A stretch of DNA of 64,000 nucleotides from JAFAZJ01 sp050183765 (GCA_050183765.1 JBFXAZ010000003.1:1-64000), one strand, 5' to 3'. Numbered from the stretch's first letter, positions 8,132-17,436 are shown. Translations and numbers: made by a program. The notes: generated from the letters alone by a model not told the origin.

Positions 8132-8980
8132 ATGATGTTCCATCGAATTGCCGCGGCCGCTGCCGCCGCGCTGATCCTGGCGGCGCCGGCCTTTGCCCAG
8201 CAGAAGCTGCCGCCGCTGCGTACCGGCGTGGACGGCACATTCGCGCCGCACGCCATGCCCAAGCTGGGTGGCGGCACCGAAGGCTTCCAGATCGACCTGT
8301 TCACCGAGGTGGCGCGCCGCATGAAGCGCGACATCACCATCGACTCGGTGAGCTTCTCGACCCTGATCCCCGGCATGGCCGCCGGCCGCTACGACTTCAT
8401 CGCCGCGCCGACCACCGTGACCAAGGAGCGCGCGGAGAACATGCTGTTCACCGCCGGCTATCTGTGGACCGCCTTCCGCTTCGGCATCAAGAAGGGCTCC
8501 GCCCCGATCAAGGACTGGGCCGACCTCAAGGGTAAGGCGGTATCGGTGAACAAGGGCACGCCCTACGAGAAGCTCAGCAAGGCGATGGGCGAGAAGCACG
8601 GCTTCACCGTGCAGGTCTACGACACCCAGCCCGACGCCACGCAGGCCGTCCTGTCGGGCCGCGCCTATGCGACGCTGGGCGGCAATACCACCATCGTCTA
8701 CGCCGCCAGCAAGAATCCGCAGTTCGTCGCCGACCTCGAGCTCAAGGAGACGCGCGCGCACTGGGCGGCGCCGGTGCCCAAGAACAATCCGACCCTGCGT
8801 GCGCAGCTGCAGGACGCCATCGACTGCATGAAGAAGGATGGCAGCCTGGCCAAGCTGTCGAAGAAGTGGTTCGGGCAGGAGCCGCCGGCCGACGGTCTGG
8901 AGCGCGTGATCACCCCGGGCTACGGCGTGCCGGGCATGCCGGGCTACGACCCCACGCCGCACGAGCTGAAGTGCGGCTGA
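8132..8980 (+). CDS. Polar amino acid ABC transporter, periplasmic binding protein
   Basis: A 282-residue SBP_bac_3 family binding protein with a Sec signal peptide (Ala-rich core ending APAFAQ, cleavage near residue 23). The body has the two-lobe family layout, with VSFSTLIPGMAAGRYDFIA and a second lobe near LKGKAVSVNKGTPYEKL. ATG 8132 is preceded by AGGGG, and a second ATG follows at once. It begins a four-gene importer operon: binding protein, ATPase and two permeases, with gaps of 9, 2 and -4 bases. It should deliver a polar amino acid or related compound from the periplasm. The ligand is unknown, but the racemase and carbamoylase alongside suggest a D-amino acid, carbamoyl-amino acid or ureide. 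Confidence 0.92.
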   Translation: MMFHRIAAAAAAALILAAPAFAQQKLPPLRTGVDGTFAPHAMPKLGGGTEGFQIDLFTEVARRMKRDITIDSVSFSTLIPGMAAGRYDFIAAPTTVTKERAENMLFTAGYLWTAFRFGIKKGSAPIKDWADLKGKAVSVNKGTPYEKLSKAMGEKHGFTVQVYDTQPDATQAVLSGRAYATLGGNTTIVYAASKNPQFVADLELKETRAHWAAPVPKNNPTLRAQLQDAIDCMKKDGSLAKLSKKWFGQEPPADGLERVITPGYGVPGMPGYDPTPHELKCG

Positions 8981-8989
8981 CCGGCCCTG

Positions 8990-9730
8990 ATGGCCAAAGG
9001 GATCATCGAAGCACGCGGCCTGCATAAGCATTTCGGCGCCCTTCACGTGCTGAAGGGCGTCGACCTGACGGTGGCCGAGCGCGAGCTTGTGTTCGTGATC
9101 GGCCCCTCGGGCTCGGGCAAGTCCACGCTGCTGCGCTGCCTGAACCGGCTGGAGGAACCCAGCTCGGGCAGCGTCGTCGTCGACGGCATCGACCTGCTCG
9201 ATCCGAAGACCGACATCAACCATGCGCGCCAGCGCATCGGCATGGTGTTCCAGTCGTTCAACCTCTATCCGCACATGACGGCGCTGGGCAACGTGACCCT
9301 GGCGCTGCGCAAGGTCGCCGGCAAGTCGCGCGCCGAGGCCGACGCAATCGGGCGCAAGGCGCTGGAGCGGGTGGGGCTGGCCGACCGCGCCGGCCACACG
9401 CCGGGCCAGCTTTCGGGCGGCCAGCAGCAGCGCGTGGCGATCGCGCGCTCGATCGCGCTGGAGCCGCGGGTGATGCTGTTCGACGAGCCGACCAGCGCGC
9501 TCGACCCGGAGCTGGTGGGATCGGTGCTGGGCGTGATGCGCGACCTGCGCGACGACGGCATGACCATGGTGGTGGTGAGCCACGAGATGGGCTTCGCGCG
9601 CAACGCCGCGGACCGCGTCCTGTTCATGGACGAAGGCAGCGTGGTCGAGCAGGGGCCGCCGGCGTCGATCTTCGAGAACCCCAGCCACGAGCGCACCCGC
9701 GCCTTCATCAGTCAGATCCAGCGGCACTGA
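8990..9730 (+). CDS. Polar amino acid ABC transporter ATPase (GlnQ-like)
   Basis: A 246-residue ABC ATPase with every motif intact: Walker A GPSGSGKST (about 38-46), Q-loop FQSFNLYPHMT, signature LSGGQQQRVAIAR (about 142), Walker B VMLFDEPTSALDPE and switch histidine VVVSHEMGFAR. The E-x-L-Y-P-H Q-loop and the length are typical of the GlnQ/HisP group that drives polar amino acid importers. It acts on the cytoplasmic face with the two following permeases. It lies 9 bases after the binding protein and 2 bases before the first permease. Confidence 0.95.
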   Translation: MAKGIIEARGLHKHFGALHVLKGVDLTVAERELVFVIGPSGSGKSTLLRCLNRLEEPSSGSVVVDGIDLLDPKTDINHARQRIGMVFQSFNLYPHMTALGNVTLALRKVAGKSRAEADAIGRKALERVGLADRAGHTPGQLSGGQQQRVAIARSIALEPRVMLFDEPTSALDPELVGSVLGVMRDLRDDGMTMVVVSHEMGFARNAADRVLFMDEGSVVEQGPPASIFENPSHERTRAFISQIQRH

Positions 9731-9732
9731 CG

Positions 9733-10413
9733 ATGTCGAAGTGGGAGCTCTTCCTCGAGACGTTCTTCAACGCCAAGGTGATGGAAAAGTACCTGCCGGA
9801 TATCCTTTCCGGGGTACTGGTCACCATCGAGCTGGCGGTGCTGATCGTGATCTCCGGTCTGGCAGCCGGCCTCGCGCTCGCGCTGCTGCGCAGCCTGGCC
9901 ATCCGGCCGCTGAACTGGCTGATCATCTTCGTCGTCGATGTGTTCCGCTCCCTGCCGCCGCTGGTGATCATCGTCCTGATGTATTTCGGCCTGCCGGCGG
10001 CCGACATCTCACCCTCCGGCTTCGTCTCGACATGGCTGTCGCTGGCGTTCGTGCTGATGGCCTTCTCGGAGGAGATCTTCTGGGCCGGCATCACCTCGAT
10101 TCCCAGGGGACAGTGGGAGGCCGCGCGCTCGACCGGCCTGTCCTACGGCCAGACCCTGATGAACGTGATACTGCCGCAGGCGCTGCGCCTGACCATCCCG
10201 CCGCTCACCAACCGCACCATCGCCATCACCAAGGGTACGGCGTTGGGCACGGTGGTGGCGGTGACCGAGATCCTCGGCCAGGCGTCCTCCGCGGTGTCCA
10301 ACAGCTACAACCCCTCGCCGCTGATGATGGGCGCCGCCGCCTACATCGTGCTCTTCCTGCCGGTGGTGGTCGTCGGGCGCTGGATCGAGACCCGGTTCGC
10401 GTGGAAGCGATGA
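9733..10413 (+). CDS. Polar amino acid ABC permease 1 (HisM/GlnP family)
   Basis: A 226-residue permease with about five membrane segments and the EAA loop EAARSTGLSYGQTLMNVILP (about residues 134-153), which contacts the ATPase. FRSLPPLVIIVLMYFGLP is typical of the HisM group. It overlaps the next permease in ATGA, which suggests coupled translation and a heteromeric channel. Start ATG 9733 follows the ATPase stop by two bases. Confidence 0.93.
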   Translation: MSKWELFLETFFNAKVMEKYLPDILSGVLVTIELAVLIVISGLAAGLALALLRSLAIRPLNWLIIFVVDVFRSLPPLVIIVLMYFGLPAADISPSGFVSTWLSLAFVLMAFSEEIFWAGITSIPRGQWEAARSTGLSYGQTLMNVILPQALRLTIPPLTNRTIAITKGTALGTVVAVTEILGQASSAVSNSYNPSPLMMGAAAYIVLFLPVVVVGRWIETRFAWKR

Positions 10414-11075
10414 TCGAGAGCTTCTTCAACGCCGAGATCGCCGCCGCCGCCATGCCGATCGTGCTGGCCGGCCTGCTCAACACCATCCTGCTGTCATTGC
10501 TGGTCGTGCCGCTGGGCCTGCTGGGCGGCCTGATCCTGGCGTTGCTGGCGAGCGTGCGTCATCCCCTGGTGCGCTGGCCGCTGATGGCCTGGGTCGATTT
10601 CTTCCGCGCCTTCCCGCCGCTGGTGCTGCTGGTGCTGCTCTTCGCCGGCCTGCCTTTCGCCGGGCTGGAGCTGGGTGGCTTCGCCTGCGTTGCCATCGCC
10701 TTCTTCCTCAACACCGGCGCCTACTACGGCGAGATCCTGCGCGCCGGCATCGATTCGGTGCCGTCGGGCCAGATCGAGGCCGCCCGTTCTACCGGGCTCT
10801 CACGCCTACAGGCCATGACTTACGTCGTGCTGCCGCAGGCGGTGCGCAATGTGCTGCCCGACCTGATGTCGAACACGCTGGAGGTCGTGAAGCTCACCTC
10901 GCTGGGCAGCGTCGTGGCCGTGCCCGAATTGCTGTTCCAGGCCCGCCAGGCGCAGAGCGTGACCTACAACCCGACGCCGATCGTCATGGCCGCGGTGATC
11001 TACTTCCTGATCCTGTGGCCGCTGGTGCGCCTGCTTAGCCGCTTGGAGAACCGGGCACTGGCGGCAAGACGCTGA
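10410..11075 (+). CDS. Polar amino acid ABC permease 2 (HisQ family)
   Basis: A 221-residue membrane protein with the same architecture as the upstream permease. It has the EAA loop EAARSTGLSRLQAMTYVVLP and the motif DFFRAFPPLVLLVLLF. The ATG at 10410 overlaps the preceding stop in ATGA. It completes the binding protein, ATPase and two-permease importer. The preserved EAA glycine indicates a working contact with the ATPase. Confidence 0.93.
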   Translation: MIESFFNAEIAAAAMPIVLAGLLNTILLSLLVVPLGLLGGLILALLASVRHPLVRWPLMAWVDFFRAFPPLVLLVLLFAGLPFAGLELGGFACVAIAFFLNTGAYYGEILRAGIDSVPSGQIEAARSTGLSRLQAMTYVVLPQAVRNVLPDLMSNTLEVVKLTSLGSVVAVPELLFQARQAQSVTYNPTPIVMAAVIYFLILWPLVRLLSRLENRALAARR

Positions 11076-11079
11076 GGGA

Positions 11080-11307
11080 TCAGGCGGCGAGCATCACGGC
11101 GCGACGCAGAGACTGCGGTAACGCGATCTCTCGGAATGCGCTCTTTGCGTGCAGGTAGTCCTCTCCCGACTCATCGATCACCCGGACCAGACCGTGCTTT
11201 TCGGCTGATGTATCGGGGATAGAGAGGTAGATCTTCCGCCGCTCCAACGACGCCTCATGACCTTCGTTGTCGAGACATACGAGGAGCTTTGTCTTCTGTC
11301 TTGCCAT
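11080..11307 (-). CDS. Small conserved hypothetical protein, 75 residues
   Basis: A 75-residue basic, cysteine-poor protein that begins MARQKTKLLVCLDNEG. The predicted layout is two beta strands, then a turn with IPDTSAEKHGLVRVIDESGEDY and a C-terminal helix. I recognise no named domain. It is convergent with the importer operon (4-base gap to the permease stop) and follows a 32-codon reading frame on the same strand by 12 bases, so the two may be cotranscribed. The local base composition is less GC-rich than the importer genes, which could mean recent acquisition. Confidence 0.6.
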   Translation of the reverse strand: MARQKTKLLVCLDNEGHEASLERRKIYLSIPDTSAEKHGLVRVIDESGEDYLHAKSAFREIALPQSLRRAVMLAA

Positions 11308-11319
11308 CAGTGGTTCGCC

Positions 11320-11418
11320 TCAAAGGAGCGGCTTGATCTTGAATTCCCTCTTGCCGACGCTTCCCGCTTCGTACCAGTGAATTTCGGCTGTGACGAGGCT
11401 GCCGTCGGCAAGCTCCAC
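11320..11418 (-). CDS. Very small ORF or 5'-truncated gene upstream of the 75-residue protein
   Basis: Thirty-two codons from GTG 11418 encode VELADGSLVTAEIHWYEAG and a lysine-rich end, KREFKIKPLL. The frame stays open upstream for twelve more codons (including WRKRKGTAEVE) until a stop near 11465, with no ATG or TTG start. The regular strand pattern with charged ends looks like real coding sequence. It is either a GTG-initiated microprotein or a gene that lost its 5' end. It ends 12 bases before the ATG of the 75-residue gene. Function unknown. Confidence 0.4.
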   Translation of the reverse strand: MELADGSLVTAEIHWYEAGSVGKREFKIKPLL

Positions 11419-11657
11419 TTCGGCGGTGCCCTTTCGCTTGCGCCACCGTCCGGGTCCGTACCGTTAGCGCAACCGCGCGATCTCCCGGATGCCTGATCCA
11501 GCGGCGATCGTCTCGGCATTCCTGATGCGGCCCCGCAAGGTGAAGTGCATATCATAACGTGCCAGAGCGGCGGCTGGCGGTCAGACAGGCACCCGAGGCT
11601 GGCGTTTTGTCCTGCGAGCGGCGACGATACCTGGTCTGCCGTACCGGAGCCGCGCCC

Positions 11658-12560
11658 GTGACCGATCCCGACCGCTTCCGCTATTCGCCGATCATCGAGC
11701 GCCCGAAATGGTCGCTGCCCAACGACGCGCGGATCGCCGTCTGGGTGGTGCCGAACATCGAGCACTACGAATATCTGCCGGCCGAGGTGCGGGTGCGCGA
11801 TCCGTGGCCGCGCAGCCCGCATCCGGACATCCTGGGCTATGGCGGGCGCGACTACGGCAACCGCGTCGGGCTGTGGCGCATGTTCGAGGTCACCGACCGC
11901 TACGACATACGCTGCACCGTCTCGCTGTCGCTGTCGGTGATCGAGATGTACCCGCAGATCCTCGAGGCGATGGAGGCCAGGCGCTGGGAGTACATGAGCC
12001 ACGGCCTGCTCAACACGCGCTACCACTGGGGCTACAGCGAGGAGGAGGAGCGCGCGGCGATCGCCCATTGCCAGGAGATCCACGAGCGCTGCACCGGGCG
12101 CAAGCTGCGTGGCTGGTTCTCGCCCGCGGTGTCGTTCACGCACAACACCCCCGACCTGATCGCCGAGGCGGGCATCACCTACTACTGCGACTTCTACCAC
12201 GACGACCAGCCGACGCCGCTGAAGGTGCGCAAGGGCAACCTGGTCTCGATCCCGTACTCGATGGATATCAACGACGCGATGATCTATCGCCAGCCCTTCG
12301 AGGCGGCGGAGTTCGCGCGCATGATCGTCGATCAGTTCGACACGCTCTACCGCGAGGGCGCGACGCAGCCGCGCGTGATGTGCATCGCGCTGCATCCCTA
12401 CATGATGGGCGCGCCGCATCGCGTGAAGCATCTCGACCGGGCGCTGGCCTATATCCGCTCGCACAGCGACGCCTGGATCACCACGGGCGAGGAGATCGCC
12501 GACTGGTACATCGGCCACGGCATGGCGGCCTATCGGCAGCACATCGGCGCGGAGGCCTGA
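11658..12560 (+). CDS. PuuE-like NodB-fold hydrolase (allantoinase-like) 1
   Basis: A 300-residue polysaccharide-deacetylase-fold protein most like PuuE, the allantoinase of this fold. Shared features are GLWRMFEVTDRYDIRCTV, the histidine-bearing EYMSHGLLNTRYHWGYS, a CTGRKLRGWFSPAVSFTHNT segment, YYCDFYHDDQPTPL, VSIPYSMDINDAM and the final IALHPYMMGAPHRV. The usual family reaction is hydrolysis of a ring amide (allantoin to allantoate) or N-deacetylation. I chose GTG 11658, which has GGAG eight bases upstream and matches family length. A second homologue follows two bases after the stop, so the pair is cotranscribed and may form a hetero-oligomer. Hydantoin racemase and D-carbamoylase genes nearby suggest a hydantoin-like ring as substrate, which is inference. 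Confidence 0.82.
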   Translation: MTDPDRFRYSPIIERPKWSLPNDARIAVWVVPNIEHYEYLPAEVRVRDPWPRSPHPDILGYGGRDYGNRVGLWRMFEVTDRYDIRCTVSLSLSVIEMYPQILEAMEARRWEYMSHGLLNTRYHWGYSEEEERAAIAHCQEIHERCTGRKLRGWFSPAVSFTHNTPDLIAEAGITYYCDFYHDDQPTPLKVRKGNLVSIPYSMDINDAMIYRQPFEAAEFARMIVDQFDTLYREGATQPRVMCIALHPYMMGAPHRVKHLDRALAYIRSHSDAWITTGEEIADWYIGHGMAAYRQHIGAEA

Positions 12561-12562
12561 CC

Positions 12563-13456
12563 ATGCCCGATCCGATTCCCGCCGGCATGGACAATCCGCA
12601 CTACGACTATTCGCCGATCGATCGCCGCAAGCCGATCCGCTGGCCCGACGGCAAGCGCATCGCGTACTGGGTGATGCTGCATCTGGAGCATTGGGAGCTG
12701 TCGCCGCCCGGCGATGCGAGGCGCGACCCACGCTATGTCGGCGAATTCGGGTCCTACGCGCCGGATTATCGAACCTGGACGCAGCGCGAGTATGGCAACC
12801 GTGTCGGCATCTTCCGCGTGCTGGAGTGCCTGGATCGCTACGGCATCCGCGCGACGGTGGCGATCAACGCCCATGTCGCGACGACCAATCCCTATCTCGT
12901 CGAGCAGTGCGTCCGGCGGGGCTACGAGTTCATCGCCCATGGCAGTCATGCCACGCGCATGATCACCTCGAAGATGGGCGAGGAGGAGGAGCGCGCGGAG
13001 ATCGCCAGCGCCATCCGCGCCGTCGAGGGGGCCACCGGGAAGCGGCCGCGCGGCTGGCATGGCCAGGACTATGGCGAGTCAGCACGCACGCCTGTCCTTC
13101 TGGCCGAGGCGGGGTTCGACTATGTCGCGGACTGGCCGAACGACGACGAACCCTATGCGATGAAGGTCGGCACACCGCCGCTTGTGTCGCTGCCGACTCA
13201 GCCCGAATGGGACGACGTGCAGCAGCTGTGGCTGCGGCGCGTGCCGACCTGGCGCTATCCCGACATTGTCGCCGAGGCGTTCGAGACGCTGCACGCGGAG
13301 CAGGGCCGTACGTTCTGCCTGGCGGTGCATCCCTGGCTGATGGGCATGGCGCAGCGCATCCGCTATCTCGACGACGCGCTGGCACGCCTCGCGAGGTTCA
13401 GGGGTGTCTGGCAAGCCACCGGCAGCGAGATCGTCGACGCCTTCCGTGCCCATTAG
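12563..13456 (+). CDS. PuuE-like NodB-fold hydrolase (allantoinase-like) 2
   Basis: A 297-residue paralogue of the preceding protein: GIFRVLECLDRYGIRATV, EFIAHGSHATRMITSKMGEE, GKRPRGWHGQDYGESARTP, DYVADWPNDDEPYAMKV and LAVHPWLMGMAQRI align position by position. Its metal-site histidines (IAHGSHAT and AVHPW) are kept. Start ATG 12563 is two bases after the first gene. The two paralogues differ in the active-site loop, so they may act on different substrates or form a mixed complex. The stop lies inside the start region of the next gene, an APH-family kinase. Exact substrate unknown. Confidence 0.82.
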   Translation: MPDPIPAGMDNPHYDYSPIDRRKPIRWPDGKRIAYWVMLHLEHWELSPPGDARRDPRYVGEFGSYAPDYRTWTQREYGNRVGIFRVLECLDRYGIRATVAINAHVATTNPYLVEQCVRRGYEFIAHGSHATRMITSKMGEEEERAEIASAIRAVEGATGKRPRGWHGQDYGESARTPVLLAEAGFDYVADWPNDDEPYAMKVGTPPLVSLPTQPEWDDVQQLWLRRVPTWRYPDIVAEAFETLHAEQGRTFCLAVHPWLMGMAQRIRYLDDALARLARFRGVWQATGSEIVDAFRAH

Positions 13457-14414
13457 CGATCCGTTCACCAACCTGCCTGAGGAGCGGCGCGAGGTGGCGC
13501 GCAAGGCTCTGGCCGGGGCGTTCGGCGGGGCCACGACCAAGGTGACGATGATCAGCGGTGGTGCGTCGCCGGCGTCGCTGTTTCGCGTGGATCTCACCAA
13601 GGGTCGCTATCTGCTGCGTATCGAGGGGGAGCGCAGCCCGCTTCGCGTTCCGACCCAGTACGAGGCCATGCGCATGGTGGCCGACGCCGGCCTGGCGCCC
13701 CGCGTCCACTATGTGGATGCGATCGCCGGCGTCGCCGTGATGGACTTCATTGAGGAGCGTGCGCTGGAAGACTACCCCGGCGGCGTCAGCGCGCTGGTCG
13801 AGGCGATGGGCTCGATGATCGCGCGGTTGCAGGCATCGCCGGCAATCCCGGCCTTCGTCGACTATCCCGATATGGTGGCGCGACTCTTCGCCCATGTGCG
13901 TCGCACCGGCCTGTTCGCCGCGGGCGTCCTCGATCCGCATTGGGATCGACTGGAGCAGATTCGCACGGCCTGGGATCGCGACCCGGCGCGTTTGGTTTCA
14001 AGTCACAACGACTGCCATCCCGGCAACTTCCTGTTCGACGGCGAGCGGCTGTGGCTGGTCGATTGGGAATCGGCCTATCGCAACGATCCATTCGTCGACG
14101 TGGCGATCCTGCTCGACAACGTCGCATCGACGCCGGAACTTGAGGCGGTGGTGCTGCGCGCCTGCCTGGGCCGCGATCCCGACGCGGATGACCGCCAGCG
14201 CCTTCAAACGGCACGTGCGCTCACGCGGCTCTATTTCGCCGGCTTCTTTCTCAGCAGCTCGGCAGCGTCGGGTTGGCGTGCGGAGCCGGACACGGACCTT
14301 GCTGTGGAGCAACGACCCTACATGGGACCAGCGATGCTGCACGCCGCGGGCAAGCTGTACCTGCGCGGCTTCCTCGACGGCTATCCCGTGCCGCCACTGG
14401 TGCCCTTTCCCTAG
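13446..14414 (+). CDS. APH/choline kinase-family phosphotransferase
   Basis: A 322-residue protein-kinase-like phosphotransferase of the aminoglycoside/choline kinase superfamily. The catalytic Brenner motif is SSHNDCHPGNFLFD (about residue 181) and the metal-binding DFG-equivalent is LVDWESAY. The N-lobe has MISGGASPASLFRVDL in place of a glycine-rich loop and a lysine/arginine strand YLLRIEGERS. It may phosphorylate a small alcohol or amine. The GTG at 13446 overlaps the end of the preceding hydrolase gene; ATG 13404 would overlap by 53 bases. The genetic linkage suggests action on a product of the PuuE-like pair. Resistance activity is not implied. Confidence 0.75.
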   Translation: MPISDPFTNLPEERREVARKALAGAFGGATTKVTMISGGASPASLFRVDLTKGRYLLRIEGERSPLRVPTQYEAMRMVADAGLAPRVHYVDAIAGVAVMDFIEERALEDYPGGVSALVEAMGSMIARLQASPAIPAFVDYPDMVARLFAHVRRTGLFAAGVLDPHWDRLEQIRTAWDRDPARLVSSHNDCHPGNFLFDGERLWLVDWESAYRNDPFVDVAILLDNVASTPELEAVVLRACLGRDPDADDRQRLQTARALTRLYFAGFFLSSSAASGWRAEPDTDLAVEQRPYMGPAMLHAAGKLYLRGFLDGYPVPPLVPFP

Positions 14415-14505
14415 GGTCATTGAGGTTCGCGCCCGACCTTGCCATAGTGCGCCCCTTCGCGGCCGCCACGTGCGGCCGTAACTCATTGAACAATCAGGAT
14501 TTGTG

Positions 14506-15699
14506 ATGCTCCCCGCGCGTACCATCCTGCCCGGCACCAAAGCCTCGGTGAGCGGCTACGTCGCGGCCATGCCGACCTCGCGCATCGGCGATGTCGCCAG
14601 CCTGGGCCGCGGCGATCCCGACGTGATCCCACTGTGGTTCGGCGAGGGCGACCTGGTGACGCCATCCTTCATCATGGACGCCGCCCACAAGGCGATGCGC
14701 GCGGGCCGCACGTTCTACACCTGGCAGCGCGGCATCCCCGAGCTGCGCCAGGCGATCGCCGACTACCAGAGTCGCCTGTACGGAATCTCCTGCGCGGCGG
14801 ATCGCATCACCGTCACCAGCTCGGGCATGCAGACCATCGCGCTCGCCGCCCAGCTGATCTTCGACGCCGGAGACAACATCGTCGTCGTCTCGCCGGTGTG
14901 GCCCAACATCACCGCGGCGGTGAACATCACGCGCGCCGTGGCCAAGCCGGTGACGCTCGATCGCTCCGAGGATGGCCGCTTCTCGCTCGACCTGCAGAAG
15001 GTGTTCGACGCCGTCGACGATCGCACCCGCGCGATCTTCGTGAACTCGCCGGGCAATCCCACCGGCTGGATGATGCCCTCCGAGCAGCAGAAGGCGCTGC
15101 TCGACTTTGCCCGCAAGCGCGGCATTTGGATCATGGCCGACGAGGTCTACACGCGGCTGGTCTACAACCGACCCTACGCGCCGTCGTTCCTCGAGCATGC
15201 CGCACCGGACGACCCGGTGATCTCGCTGCAGAGCTTCTCCAAGCCCTGGGCGATGACCGGCTGGCGGCTGGGTTGGATGACCTCGCCGCACGGCTTCGGC
15301 GAAGAACTCGCCAAGCTGGTGCAGTTCAACATCAGCGGCACGCCCGAGTTCATCCAGTGCGCCGGGGTGGCGGCGATCGAGCAGGGCGAGCCCTTCGTGA
15401 AGGAGATGGTCGAGCGCTGCCGTGCCGGCGGCGAATTGGTCTACCAGCGCCTCAAGGCCCTGCCGCGCGTGCGCGTGGCGCGACCGGAGGCGGCGTTCTA
15501 CGCCTTCTTCTCGGTCGACGGCATCGACGACAGCCTGGCCTTCGCCTCGAAGCTGGTGACCGACTACAAGGTCGGCATCGCGCCGGGCGTGGCCTTCGGC
15601 GCCGGCGGCGAGGGCAATTTCCGCCTCTGCTTCGCCTCGGGCGCCGAGCGCCTGAGTCGCGCCATGGACCGCATCGAGGCGGGCATCAGGGCGAACTGA
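14506..15699 (+). CDS. Class I/II PLP-dependent aminotransferase
   Basis: A 397-residue fold-type I aminotransferase. SPVWPN, NSPGNPTGWMM, MADEVYTRLVYN and the PLP-lysine motif SFSKPWAMTGWRLGWM are all present, as is the C-terminal arginine in GNFRLCFASG. It transfers an amino group between an amino acid and a 2-oxo acid; the subgroup resembles aspartate aminotransferases. GTG and ATG starts are adjacent; I chose ATG 14506, with AGGA about seven bases before it. It follows the kinase gene by 91 bases and may still belong to the amino acid catabolic set. It is followed by the first palindromic element. Confidence 0.9.
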   Translation: MLPARTILPGTKASVSGYVAAMPTSRIGDVASLGRGDPDVIPLWFGEGDLVTPSFIMDAAHKAMRAGRTFYTWQRGIPELRQAIADYQSRLYGISCAADRITVTSSGMQTIALAAQLIFDAGDNIVVVSPVWPNITAAVNITRAVAKPVTLDRSEDGRFSLDLQKVFDAVDDRTRAIFVNSPGNPTGWMMPSEQQKALLDFARKRGIWIMADEVYTRLVYNRPYAPSFLEHAAPDDPVISLQSFSKPWAMTGWRLGWMTSPHGFGEELAKLVQFNISGTPEFIQCAGVAAIEQGEPFVKEMVERCRAGGELVYQRLKALPRVRVARPEAAFYAFFSVDGIDDSLAFASKLVTDYKVGIAPGVAFGAGGEGNFRLCFASGAERLSRAMDRIEAGIRAN

Positions 15700-15719
15700 T
15701 GCTGGGCAACCGAATTCTG

Positions 15720-15845
15720 CCTTCCCCCGGAGGGGGAAGGTGCCCGAAGGGTGGATGGGGGATGTCGAAGACGAACGGCGGAGTCCGTCTTCGACATCCC
15801 CCATCCGTCGCGCTGCGCGCGCCACCTTCCCCCTCCGGGGGAAGG
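15720..15845. repeat. Inverted-arm palindromic element, copy 1
   Basis: A 126-base element made of two inverted arms. Each outer end is itself a short hairpin (CCTTCCCCC, loop, GGGGGAAGG), and each arm contains GGATGGGGGATGTCGAAGAC. The arms are not identical: the left has CCCGAAGGGT and the right, read inverted, has GCGCGCAGCGCGAC. A second copy in the opposite orientation lies at 32346-32472 with the same pair of arm types. It fills the gap between the aminotransferase and the ABC-2 ATPase, and its edge is 3 bases from that gene's AGGAG. Confidence 0.9.
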
Positions 15846-15858
15846 TAGGAGTAGGGCA

Positions 15859-16617
<759 letters not shown>

Positions 16618-16620
16618 GCG

Positions 16621-17418
16621 ATGGGCGCCTCGATCGGACGCATCTACGCGGTGGTGCTGCGCCACGTGTACCTGTTCCGCACGTCGTGGCTGCGCATCCT
16701 CGATTCGATCTACTGGCCGGCCGTGCAGATGGTGATGTGGGGCTTCCTCACGCAGTTCCTGGCGAGCCAGACGAGCTACGTGGCGCAGGCCTTCGGCGTG
16801 CTGCTCTCCGGCCTGCTGCTGTGGGAGGTCCTGATCCGCGGCAATCTCTCGCTGTCGATTTCCTTCCTCGAGGAAATGTGGTCGCGCAACCTCGGCCATC
16901 TCTTCGTCAGCCCGCTCAGGCCGATCGAGATGGCCGCGGGCATCGTCACGGTCTCGCTGCTGCGCACGCTGCTGGGCATGATCCCGGTATCGTTGATGGC
17001 CTGGGCGTTCTTCGGATATTCGGTCTACGATCTTGGCCTGTCGCTGGTGGCGTTCTTCCTGATCCTGCAGATGTTCGGCTGGGCGGTCGGCCTGTCGATG
17101 TCGGGCATGATCATGCGCATGGGGCTGAGCGCCGAGACCTTCGCCTGGGCCGGTATCTTCATCCTGCTGCCGGTCAGCGGCGTCTACTACCCGATCGCCG
17201 CGTTGCCGCACTGGCTGCAGATCATCGCCTGGTGCCTGCCCGCCGCCTACGTCTTCGAGGGCATGCGCTCGATCCTCATGCAGCATGTCGTGCGCTGGGA
17301 CCTGATGCTGCCGGCCTTCGGCCTGGCGGCCCTGTACCTGGCTCTTGGCTTCCAGATCTTCCTGTGGTTCTTCAAGGCATCGCGGCGCAAAGGGACGCTG
17401 CTGCAACAGGGCGAGTAA
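16621..17418 (+). CDS. ABC-2-type exporter permease
   Basis: A 265-residue membrane protein with six hydrophobic segments, typical of ABC-2 permeases; the FEGMRSILMQHVVRW end and the amphipathic N-terminus fit the NodJ/DrrB group. It starts three bases after the ATPase stop, so the two form a minimal exporter. No third component is adjacent, and the substrate cannot be inferred. Confidence 0.87.
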   Translation: MGASIGRIYAVVLRHVYLFRTSWLRILDSIYWPAVQMVMWGFLTQFLASQTSYVAQAFGVLLSGLLLWEVLIRGNLSLSISFLEEMWSRNLGHLFVSPLRPIEMAAGIVTVSLLRTLLGMIPVSLMAWAFFGYSVYDLGLSLVAFFLILQMFGWAVGLSMSGMIMRMGLSAETFAWAGIFILLPVSGVYYPIAALPHWLQIIAWCLPAAYVFEGMRSILMQHVVRWDLMLPAFGLAALYLALGFQIFLWFFKASRRKGTLLQQGE

Positions 17419-17436
17419 TGCTCGATGGGGGGAAGC

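Noticed and set aside
8117..9727. 536-codon open frame on the minus strand
   Set aside because: Antisense to the importer binding protein and ATPase genes, which carry clear motifs.
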